Source of the DNA: PSRI01 sp041484195
GTDB lineage: Bacteria > Bacteroidota > Bacteroidia > Chitinophagales > Chitinophagaceae
Length of the DNA: 64,000 nucleotides
Direction: 5' to 3'
Assembly: GCA_041484195.1 (NCBI GenBank)
Contig: JBGPHC010000007.1
Span: forward strand, 62,001 to 126,000
Shown: positions 56,250 through 63,250 of the stretch, piece by piece
Layout: each line of letters opens with the position of its first letter
How positions within the stretch are numbered: the stretch's first letter is position 1
The notes under the pieces: generated by a model
The model's input: only the letters and a program-made list of their open reading frames with translations
Databases searched by the model: none
Told to the model about the DNA's origin: nothing
Position numbers and translations under genes: made by a program

Positions 56250-56742
56250 GTTTGCCTTCTAATAAACGGTTCGTACATTTTTCTTGTTGCTCCTTCATCG
56301 CGCTCAGTGAGGCGCTTAAGATTAGTGGATCGGCTCACCTTGAATCACTCCTCCCCTCCGCAGAATCTGCGACCTGCAGAAACATTATGGACAACCCAAC
56401 ATGGTACATCGAAGAAAGGATGCCCCGGATGAGCAAGATCTTTCCTTCCATTTTTTAATGTTTGCAGTTCATTGCAAAGAAAGAGAGCTAACTACGGGGA
56501 AACAATGATTGATGTCATCAGTAATCATGATAACCAGAATTCCGAATGTTCACATTCAATAACTTTTGCTTCTGAAAGTTTTGGCTGGCCAATTTGTTCA
56601 TTTGTCTGATTGAACGAATGCCCTGCAATGAAGTTCACCATTATGAAGATGGAGTATCCCATGGTCGTTTGGGAAAATACCACCAACGCCTGTGGCAAAA
56701 CGCTTTTTGCCAGTAGCCAAAGAGTGGAATGAACGCAGGTAA
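56250..56742. other. Gap with no confident gene
   Basis: Holds a perfect hairpin TGGCAAAA/TTTTGCCA (56693-56712) and a lone GCTAAC core-like hexamer at 56487. A hydrophobic open stretch on the minus strand (about 56520-56725) lacks a credible start. It could be remains of a former gene, but I cannot identify one. Confidence 0.4.
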
Positions 56743-56782
56743 ACTAAAAAACAAAAAAACCTGCAAACTCTGAATTTTGCAG
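56743..56782 (-). terminator. Terminator downstream of the YdjM-like gene
   Basis: On the minus strand CTGCAAA (56782-56776) and TTTGCAG (56767-56761) form a 7-bp stem with an 8-nt loop, followed by GTTTTTTTGTTTTTT. It would end the AraC-YdjM transcript. Confidence 0.55.
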
Positions 56783-56818
56783 ATTTTCTTATTATTTCGA
56801 AATGATCTTCGGTCGTTG

Positions 56819-56896
56819 CCAACAGGCTGGGATTGAGCCAGTCATCATCTACGTCTCACCTGGACTGTACAATTATTAAACGACACCAGCCATGTT
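56819..56896 (-). repeat. attC-like inverted-repeat site G (weak)
   Basis: CCAAC (56819-56823) and GGCTGG (56825-56830) face CCAGCC (56886-56891) and GTT (56894-56896). Same order of elements as sites C to F, but the stem is only 6 bp and the spacer is short. It lies 3' of the YdjM-like gene, where a cassette site would be expected. Confidence 0.3.
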
Positions 56897-56917
56897 TTAG
56901 AAACTGAAGGTAAGAAC

Positions 56918-57637
56918 TTATGCGTGCCTTTGTTGCGGTGAAACCGAAGCTGCTTTCAAATTCCCGGCATATTCCATTGAATTTGATATCAGTTTATTTC
57001 TATTATCCGACTTTGTATTTCTGCAGTATCGCCAAATAAAATACCATGTAATAAATATTTGAAAAAGAATAATTGAAGGAAGAATAAACGGATATTCTTC
57101 AAAAGGCTTCAACATATCACCATGGGCCAACATGATCGGCAAGTCCAAAATATTAAACACAATAATGACTGTGAGCAATGCTTTGCTGCCTTTGAAATAC
57201 CACCAGCAAAATATTCCGTATATAAACTCAATTGCAAAATTTATAACAGGATAGTCGAGAATTCCAAGTCCCCAAACGGGTGTATTTGAAAACGGTGAAA
57301 GGCGGATATCCTTTTCATGAAATATCATGTCAAGTAAGATATGTGATAAGACGCCAATTGAAAAAGCAATTGCAAGTCTTCGGTTGTTGAAACCCCAATT
57401 GATAATGGCAAACGAAATGAAAGCGGCCACCATGCCTGAAAATACGGAATGGGAATAAGGCAGAAAATCAAGATGTAGTTTACCGCTTACAATGGAAAAA
57501 TGTTCCAGGTGCAGGTAATTAAAGATCACCCACAATAGTTCTACTAATTGAACGGAAATCAACAATAGTAATATAGGGGCCGATGGTTGCTTTTTCTTAA
57601 TTAACAAGGCCGTAGCCGCATGATTAATCGCATACAT
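56918..57637 (-). CDS. YdjM/DUF457-like membrane-bound metal-dependent hydrolase
   Basis: 239 residues with about six membrane spans. The family's metal-site motifs are visible: NHAATA at 5-10, PYSHSVFSG near 60, and SHILLDMIFHEKD near 98. It is 33 bp downstream of the AraC gene on the same strand with no repeat unit between, so the two probably form one unit. Substrate unknown; the family is linked to membrane lipid or DNA-damage responses in E. coli. Confidence 0.72.
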   Translation of the reverse strand: MYAINHAATALLIKKKQPSAPILLLLISVQLVELLWVIFNYLHLEHFSIVSGKLHLDFLPYSHSVFSGMVAAFISFAIINWGFNNRRLAIAFSIGVLSHILLDMIFHEKDIRLSPFSNTPVWGLGILDYPVINFAIEFIYGIFCWWYFKGSKALLTVIIVFNILDLPIMLAHGDMLKPFEEYPFILPSIILFQIFITWYFIWRYCRNTKSDNRNKLISNSMEYAGNLKAASVSPQQRHA

Positions 57638-57670
57638 AATAATTGAATTTTATGTGCAAAGAAACGACGG

Positions 57671-58498
57671 CTATTTTCTGTAAGCTTGTACGAACTGGCT
57701 ATTCTTTAAAAGCGTGGAGGGATTAAGGCCGAACATTCGTTTGAAAGTTCTGTTAAAATGCGGGGCATCTGCAAATCCTGCATGTATTGCTGCCTTTGTA
57801 ATATTCTTTGTAACAATTATCTTCTGCAGGGCAATTAAGAGTCTTGTCCACAAAACATATTTCCGGATTGGTATTCCAACCTGGTCAGTAAATAAATGGA
57901 TCAGGCGGCTGGGTGAAATGAACACTTCGCCTGCCAGGTCGTTAATTTTCACCTGAACATCATCTTGCTGATTCAATAGTTTGAGAACTTTCAAAATACG
58001 GTCATCAAGAATTCTTGTTTCTTCAAGATGGGAAATTGCATGAAGAAATTCCTGCGTATTTGAAAATATTGTATCACTGTCTTGTTCTCCATTCAATTCA
58101 ATTTTTAATTTACCAATAAATTCGGAAGCCTTTTCAGCCGGCAATTCCGCAATTTTCTGATTTGCGAGGTAATTTATTTTCAAGGCGATCCCGATTTTGC
58201 TTTCAGGGGCGATACTCAGCAGTAGAAATGTATTATCATAAGTTCTGCACCCATGCGGCTGGTCTGAATCAATAATTGCAGCCTTGAATTTTAATGATGT
58301 ATCAGGAAGCCTTATTTCAATGGCTTCATCGAAACTGATAGCAATTTGAATTGCATGGTGGTCATGTATCGAAGTGTCAACAGCTTTACCGATATACATA
58401 AATTGTCCTGTCCAGAAGAATAGTCTGGGATATGGTTGATTTATGCCCGCATCAGGTGATCTATCAACACTCATTCTCATGAAGTTAATATTTTGCAT
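57671..58498 (-). CDS. AraC-family transcriptional regulator
   Basis: ATG 58498 gives 275 residues; the in-frame extension to 58693 would run through repeat site F and has no homology. The N-terminal domain (WTGQFMYIGKAVDTSIHDHH) is cupin-like. The C-terminal AraC domain has VKINDLAGEVFISPSRLIHL and AAIHAGFADAPHFNRTFKRM, ending FGLNPSTLLK. It probably controls the YdjM-like gene behind it. Confidence 0.85.
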   Translation of the reverse strand: MQNINFMRMSVDRSPDAGINQPYPRLFFWTGQFMYIGKAVDTSIHDHHAIQIAISFDEAIEIRLPDTSLKFKAAIIDSDQPHGCRTYDNTFLLLSIAPESKIGIALKINYLANQKIAELPAEKASEFIGKLKIELNGEQDSDTIFSNTQEFLHAISHLEETRILDDRILKVLKLLNQQDDVQVKINDLAGEVFISPSRLIHLFTDQVGIPIRKYVLWTRLLIALQKIIVTKNITKAAIHAGFADAPHFNRTFKRMFGLNPSTLLKNSQFVQAYRK

Positions 58499-58618
58499 GA
58501 GAAGCCGACCCGGTTTTGCCAAATTGGTCAGTCGCATAAGCTTCGGAAGACAAAGCAGAAGGTGAGTGAAAATACAAAAGTTGACGCGACTGGTATAGCC
58601 CGGACTTATTCGTCGGCT

Positions 58619-58711
58619 GGAACCCCGCCAGGCATCGGCGCCGATTAGCGATATGTAGCTGATTGTCCTTCCTTCATCCCTACATATCGCCAAGCAATGT
58701 TGGTGGCGGGT
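58619..58711 (-). repeat. attC-like inverted-repeat site F
   Basis: Two nested stems: ACCCCGCCA (58622-58630) with TGGCGGGT (58704-58711), one bulged base; and CGATATGTAG (58649-58658) with CTACATATCG (58680-58689), perfect. GGAAC (58619-58623) and GTT (58699-58701) are the core-like ends. Lies 3' of the DinB gene. Confidence 0.55.
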
Positions 58712-58736
58712 ACATAATTCATTTTTAGGATTCCCA

Positions 58737-59231
58737 TCAATTTTCTGCTGCCTTGAGGAGCATTTTTCTTATCAGGACGATTTGACCTAAATGGTAATGA
58801 ATATGTTCAATAATTCCGTGAATATTTCTGTAATAATTTCCGTATTTATTATCAGCAAAGTCTTCCCAAAGCTTACTCTCTGGCATCTGTTCAATTAAGC
58901 GGGCAAAGTTTTCGGCATCAGTCCAGGTTTTAACCAACACTTTCTCCCAGTCTTCCTGAGATAGGATTGGCGGATGGTCAAAACTGTATTTATCGCTTGC
59001 ATCGAGTGGTTCCCCCTGTAGTACTTTCAGGACTGCGCTTACGTAATAATTCATGTGGTAAGTAAGGGCCGCGATGGTATTAAAAGAATAAACCTGCGTT
59101 GTGGCCTGTTGCCAGGTTAGGTCCGCCAAATTATCTTTAAGGTTTGACGAAGTCCAGTTGCCTCCAAAAATGACATCTCTTAATTGCTTTGCTATTTGCC
59201 CTGTTAAGTTCAAATTGATTGATTTTAGCAC
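58737..59231 (-). CDS. DinB-family protein
   Basis: 164 residues starting with GTG at 59231. DinB four-helix features are QLRDVIFGGNWTSSNLKDNL, ALTYHMNYYVSAVLK with the first metal histidine, and IIEHIHYHLGQIVLIRKM with the other two. Probably metal-dependent; relatives act in thiol transfer or are uncharacterised. Flanked on both sides by inverted-repeat units, i.e. a one-gene cassette. Confidence 0.85.
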   Translation of the reverse strand: MLKSINLNLTGQIAKQLRDVIFGGNWTSSNLKDNLADLTWQQATTQVYSFNTIAALTYHMNYYVSAVLKVLQGEPLDASDKYSFDHPPILSQEDWEKVLVKTWTDAENFARLIEQMPESKLWEDFADNKYGNYYRNIHGIIEHIHYHLGQIVLIRKMLLKAAEN

Positions 59232-59240
59232 TATTTGCTA

Positions 59241-59417
59241 CCAACGGCCCCCATATTTGCGCTGGCTGGAATGATCTTCTGTCGCGCCCGGAACCGAAGC
59301 TTAGTTAAAAATATAAACCTTTAGTAGAATTCCGTCAAGCCTGAACTGATGTTGGTAGAAATACAAAAGCCTGGATTGCGCTGTGTCAAGCCCCCAGACG
59401 CAAATGCATTGTTCGCT
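59241..59417 (-). repeat. attC-like inverted-repeat site C
   Basis: CCAAC (59241-59245), 9 bp, ATTTGCG (59255-59261); then a spacer; CGCAAAT (59399-59405), 5 bp, GTTCGCT (59411-59417). The right arm has the same spacing as site A. Lies 3' of the DUF4386 gene and just upstream of the DinB start. Confidence 0.6.
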
Positions 59418-59493
59418 GCTGGTGTTCTTTTTCTACAACAAATTTTGGTTTGTTTTCATTTACTGGTTTTAATATTTGTCTGACAAATGAATT

Positions 59494-60186
59494 TTAAGAT
59501 TTCATTTCAGACACCTTTATTCCTTTAAATAAAAGCCATAGGCTCATAGAACTTTCTCCAATGAAGGCGGGAAGTAATACATAGGGGAAAAGATGTGCGG
59601 CCAGGTGAGGAAAAAGAAACCATGCGAGACTATTGATTAGATAACCTAAACCTGCCATGGTGTAGATAACGCCCAAAATTCGGGGAAGAAAATTTGACTT
59701 ATATACAAGGTATCCAATAATTGGAAAATAAAAAGCGAATAATAAAAGGCTGATGTTATAACCTTGTGATTGCAAATTGAGAAAAAATAGCGAAAGTGTC
59801 TGCAACTGCTCAATAGTAAATGTTTTTAGATAACTGGTGTTATGCAAGAGCAATAAGGGTGCAAGTTGATTGAGCAAGTTAATAGCCATAACTGCACCTG
59901 CTACAATGGAGAATATTAAGGCAAGTAAAGAAAGGTTCCTGTTCACCGGCTTAAACAGGATATAGAAAATAAGTGACAAAATAGTACCGCAGATAAGAAC
60001 GACAAGGTCAGCGACAAAACCATAACGATACATTTGTTCGGAAGCCAGGATATTGTGAGCAGTAGCTACTGCATCACCCGACACAGTTAGCCCTTCCCTA
60101 ACGAATGCTTCAGCGAACCCGCCTGCGATTATCGTAATCAGGTAAAGAAATCCTGCAGTTCTCGCTAATTTATTATTTGAATTCAT
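59494..60186 (-). CDS. DUF4386-family membrane protein
   Basis: 230 residues and six membrane spans. LARTAGFLYLITIIAGGFAE and the conserved YRYGFVADLVVLICGTILS are the DUF4386 signature; NFLPRILGVIYTMAGLGYL follows. Function unknown. Frequent in accessory DNA of Bacteroidota and Actinobacteria. One-gene unit between sites C and D. Confidence 0.85.
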   Translation of the reverse strand: MNSNNKLARTAGFLYLITIIAGGFAEAFVREGLTVSGDAVATAHNILASEQMYRYGFVADLVVLICGTILSLIFYILFKPVNRNLSLLALIFSIVAGAVMAINLLNQLAPLLLLHNTSYLKTFTIEQLQTLSLFFLNLQSQGYNISLLLFAFYFPIIGYLVYKSNFLPRILGVIYTMAGLGYLINSLAWFLFPHLAAHLFPYVLLPAFIGESSMSLWLLFKGIKVSEMKS

Positions 60187-60336
60187 TTGTCATTTTCTTT
60201 GTCAATCTATAAAAATCGTGTCAACCTCTAAAAAAATCTATATTTTTAATTGCCCTCACCAAGTCCTCCAAAAATATAATCGTTTTTCATTTCGTGTCCG
60301 TCCTATAGAAGCAATCTGCAGGTGGTACACTTGCAG

Positions 60337-60538
60337 CCAACGAGGAGGGCTTTGTGCAGGTGGAGAAATAGTAATCCGTCTGCCCATAACCCTTGATATC
60401 TATCGGGGCTAAATTTATAAATAAAAACTCATTGTTTATTCAAATGCCCGGCGTAATTCGCCTGTTGGAACCACACGTGAGATTTACAAATAGCTCATTG
60501 TGCTTGCGCGAGCCCCACTTGCATAAAGCCCAATGTTG
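60337..60538 (-). repeat. attC-like inverted-repeat site D
   Basis: CCAAC (60337-60341), 5 bp, a 17-bp arm at 60347-60363 (GGGCTTTGTGCAGGTGG); then CCACTTGCATAAAGCCC (60515-60531), 3 bp, GTTG (60535-60538). The arms pair at 15 of 17 positions. The 5/3 asymmetry next to the core ends is the same as in site E. Lies 3' of the NTF2-like gene. Confidence 0.65.
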
Positions 60539-60619
60539 TGCGTTCGGTTTAAATCAAATAAAACTAGTCAGAGGTTACTTTTTGGTTTCATGATTATTTA
60601 TCAATTATGAAATTAACTA

Positions 60620-61096
60620 CTAATTTTTGCCGTGTGCTTCCTGAGTCATTTCTCTAAAAGATAATCAACCAGTGGGACTGCTTTTGTCACGAATGTAAAC
60701 AACCACTGAACGGCCTCTATTTATTACAGGTTTGCCTCCGGCCTTTGGTGTAGTTTTAATTGAAAAAATAACTGCTTGTATTGCTGTCTCCCCGTTAAAA
60801 ATTGTGCTTTCTACCGTGTTTTCTATAAATTCAATCTTTGAGTTTCGAAACCATTCCGTTAATCCTTTCTCCAGAGCAGCGCGACCAATAACAACATTAT
60901 GTCCTCCAATGTATTTTATTATATCACGATGGTGCAATTTAGCTACTAATGCCGCATCTCCTTTTGCAAATGCAACCCTAATCGAAGAAGTTGCTTTATC
61001 CTGTGATTGCCTCATTTCTGCTGAATCATTTAAATTTTGGGCATTGGCGTGAATTGCAAAAAGAGCAATCCAGAACAGTTGTAATATAATTTTCAC
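60620..61096 (-). pseudogene. Secreted NTF2-like (DUF4440/SgcJ type) protein with an in-frame TGA near the end
   Basis: The frame opens with GTG at 61096 and a signal peptide (cleavage near ANA-Q, residue 20), then the NTF2-like fold (IRVAFAKGDAALVAKLHHRD, NVVIGRAALEKGL, GRSVVVYIRDKSSPTG). TGA at 60667-60665 stops it after 143 residues. In the same frame it continues LSFREMTQEAHGKN to a TAG at 60620. In this family a tryptophan follows the SPTG position (GWL..RE), so TGG has become TGA. The loss is 15 residues including the last beta strand. Function of the intact family is unknown. Confidence 0.75.
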
Positions 61097-61183
61097 ATTA
61101 TTTATTTTATATGCTTTCGTTGCTATAAAAATTCATTATAGCTTGTCTAAATACCGTAATAGTATTTTTAGAACCTGCATGGT

Positions 61184-61416
61184 GGAACATATCGCCACGG
61201 GTTTGCGTCAGGCCGCTAAGGTCCGCACATTGTACCGGCCGTAGCTTGCACCCCGCTAAAGCTTTAGCTACCTGGTTAGTGTAGGCGGGGTTGTACTGCA
61301 GTTGAACTTAAGAAATATCGCTGAACAGAAAACGTCAGGCCCGCACTGAAGCCGGGCCTTGCACTTGAGCCGATATGTTTACCCGTCAGCCCAGGTTTCG
61401 CAAACACGCTGTTAGC
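61184..61416 (-). repeat. attC-like inverted-repeat site A
   Basis: GGAAC (61184-61188) and GTTTGCG (61201-61207); then CGCAAAC (61399-61405), 5 bp, GTTAGC (61411-61416). The spacer contains a perfect 14-bp palindrome GCTAAAGCTTTAGC (61255-61268) and an 87-bp block (61306-61392) about 90% identical to site B. The TAA stop of the neighbouring gene lies in the GTTAGC core. Confidence 0.65.
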
Positions 61417-62008
61417 GGCCGTTTTTTTTCTTTTTTGGCTTGGATATCACAATGCAGCAGGTGCCATCCTTGTCTATTGGATTTGCCAGATAAACTCCAT
61501 TTACCTCTAAGGATTTTCGTTTGGTATATGCCGAGTCATAATTGATCTTTCCATTTCTGATTTCATAGAAGCTAAAAGGAATATAATACATTGAATCTTT
61601 CGAGGGATGCATCTCAGTTAAATCACAGCCACCAAATTCAAGGAAATGGTCATCGTCAAAGTCCTTGATATCTGAGCTAATTACGTCCAATAAAGAATCA
61701 ACTTTGTTCTGTGAGACCTTGAATACATAATATCGGTCTCGATTTGGCGAGCCGTTAATTTCTAAAAAAAGGAAACCGGATCCTTCATTCTCAAATAGTT
61801 TGTTCCTCTTGCTTCCATAGATAATGTCGTCGTATTGAAGTTGATACAATTTCTTTTTGTTCACGGAAATTGTGCCATTTTGGACATTTATGTCGTCCCC
61901 AGGGGAAGAGCGTAAGTTAATCTGCTCAGTCATATTTTGTCCCCGGGTTAAGCTAAAAACCGGAACAACGAATAAGAGAACAAGGAAATATTTCACTCTG
62001 GGTTTCAT
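61412..62008 (-). CDS. Exported protein of unknown function
   Basis: ATG 62008 gives 198 residues, starting with a signal peptide (MKPRVKYFLVLLFVVPVFSL, cleavage near RGQ-N). The mature part is acidic and polar with a DDDHFLEFGGCDL block, a CC pair near the end (DGTCCIVISKP) and a Lys-rich terminus. No family recognised. Its TAA stop (61412-61414) is inside the core of site A; its start lies 10 bp from the GCTAAC core of site B. One-gene cassette. Confidence 0.65.
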   Translation of the reverse strand: MKPRVKYFLVLLFVVPVFSLTRGQNMTEQINLRSSPGDDINVQNGTISVNKKKLYQLQYDDIIYGSKRNKLFENEGSGFLFLEINGSPNRDRYYVFKVSQNKVDSLLDVISSDIKDFDDDHFLEFGGCDLTEMHPSKDSMYYIPFSFYEIRNGKINYDSAYTKRKSLEVNGVYLANPIDKDGTCCIVISKPKKKKNGR

Positions 62009-62017
62009 AAAATGGAT

Positions 62018-62295
62018 GCTAACGCCATGGATTTGCGTCAATCTGGCCGGCTCTATTCGTCAGCCCAGGTAACCTCAGCCCATTGCACCCGCCGTTGCTT
62101 GCGCCACCGCTAAAGATTTAGCGCAGGCGGTTAGCGTAGGCGGGTGGTTCTACTACAGATGAAGTTAAGAAATATCGCTGAGCAGAAAACGTCAGGCCCA
62201 CCCTGAAGCCGGGCTTTGCACTTGAGCCGATATGTCTACCCCTCAATCCCGGTTGCGCAAACCCGCTTTTTATTCGCCGCCCTGATTTAGTTAGA
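62018..62295 (-). repeat. attC-like inverted-repeat site B
   Basis: GCTAAC (62018-62023), 7 bp, ATTTGCG (62031-62037); then CGCAAA (62256-62261). The core expected 6 bp on is changed to TTTTAT, but GTTAGA occurs at 62290-62295 and contains the TAA stop of the next gene. The spacer has the palindrome CGCTAAA/TTTAGCG (62108-62123) and the block 62163-62250 shared with site A. Confidence 0.6.
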
Positions 62296-63010
62296 GGAAG
62301 TCTTTCATGGATACAATTAGCGGAACATGGTCGCTAAATTGGGTCCAGTATTTATAGTCGCCTATTTCAACGGAAGTAATTCTTAGAGATAAATCAGCAG
62401 AAGTGAAGCAATAATCTATATGATAAGGTTTGTTTTTGTGTCTGTACATGAAGAGAGTAAAGTGCTTTTCACTCCCGTGCTTTTCTCTGTGAAGCAAATG
62501 ATAAGCGCTTTCGATGCCCTTTCTACTTAAATGTTGTACCACATCTGTGTGATTCCCAATACGACGAGGTTTATCCCATATAGAATTGCTATTAAAGTCA
62601 CCTATTAAGACAGTTTTTTGATTTTTTATAATGTTCTTGTAATAATGAATAGCTTTCCAGACTTGCTCCACGTATTGGCCGTCTTCATCGTCCGGATTAT
62701 TTGCCCATATCGCAAAAAGAGTGAACATGGAAATGTCATTCGATACCGTTAAGGGAATTATATATTTTATTTTAGGATTATATTTTTTATATAGTGAAAA
62801 GTGGAAGTCAGAATATGAGAAAATGCCAAGACCTTTATTAGGATTTGTTCCGAACCATAAACTATCTGAAGGGGTAGGGATATCCGCCGTGAATTTTAAT
62901 TTGTCTAAGCTTTCACACTCCGGAATAACGACAATGTCCGGATTGTGTTCTAAAATATATTTTGCCTTTTTACGGAAGGCCATATTACAATTCCAGGTTA
63001 TAATTTTCAT
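62291..63010 (-). CDS. Endonuclease/exonuclease/phosphatase-family protein
   Basis: 239 residues. The fold's catalytic blocks are in order: ITWNCNMAFRKKAKYIL, VVIPECESLD (metal Glu), VLIGDFNSNSIWD (catalytic Asp/Asn) and SDHVPLIVS (His). No signal peptide, so probably cytoplasmic. The substrate could be DNA, RNA or a phospholipid. ATG 63010; stop within the GTTAGA of site B. One-gene unit between sites B and E. Confidence 0.88.
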   Translation of the reverse strand: MKIITWNCNMAFRKKAKYILEHNPDIVVIPECESLDKLKFTADIPTPSDSLWFGTNPNKGLGIFSYSDFHFSLYKKYNPKIKYIIPLTVSNDISMFTLFAIWANNPDDEDGQYVEQVWKAIHYYKNIIKNQKTVLIGDFNSNSIWDKPRRIGNHTDVVQHLSRKGIESAYHLLHREKHGSEKHFTLFMYRHKNKPYHIDYCFTSADLSLRITSVEIGDYKYWTQFSDHVPLIVSMKDFL

Positions 63011-63033
63011 TCAAAGTCTTAAAGATTGGTGTT

Positions 63034-63224
63034 CAACGTGGAGCATTGCCGCAGTATGGGAATTTTATGCTGTGTATGCCCGGCGATGAAGCTGATTAAA
63101 GGAACGGAATTTTCCTATGACTACAAAGGCTAATTAATATTTGGTAAACCCGATAACTGGAGAATGGTAGCGAAATAATGCTGAGAATATGACTGTGAGC
63201 CCGAATTGCGGCAATGCTTTGTTG
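63034..63224 (-). repeat. attC-like inverted-repeat site E
   Basis: CAAC (63034-63037), 5 bp, GCATTGCCGCA (63043-63053); then TGCGGCAATGC (63207-63217), 3 bp, GTTG (63221-63224). The 11-bp stem is perfect and extends to 18 bp with three mismatches. Lies 3' of the hydrolase pseudogene and upstream of the endonuclease-type gene. Confidence 0.65.
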
Positions 63225-63250
63225 TACCTCGCAATAAGTTGACTCAAAAT

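Noticed and set aside
56598..56822. Open frame of 74 codons near the array border
   Set aside because: It runs through a terminator-like hairpin and reaches the core of site G; composition is not protein-like.
58499..58693. Longer N-terminus for the AraC regulator
   Set aside because: The extra 65 codons lie over repeat site F and have no AraC-like content.
60620..60667. Use of TGA as a tryptophan codon in this genome
   Set aside because: Several intact genes end in TGA without readable continuation, so the code is standard; a point mutation explains the case.
63031..63230. CRISPR array or transposon ends in the accessory region
   Set aside because: The repeats are single inverted pairs with different sequences at each site, with no regular spacers, transposase or target duplication.
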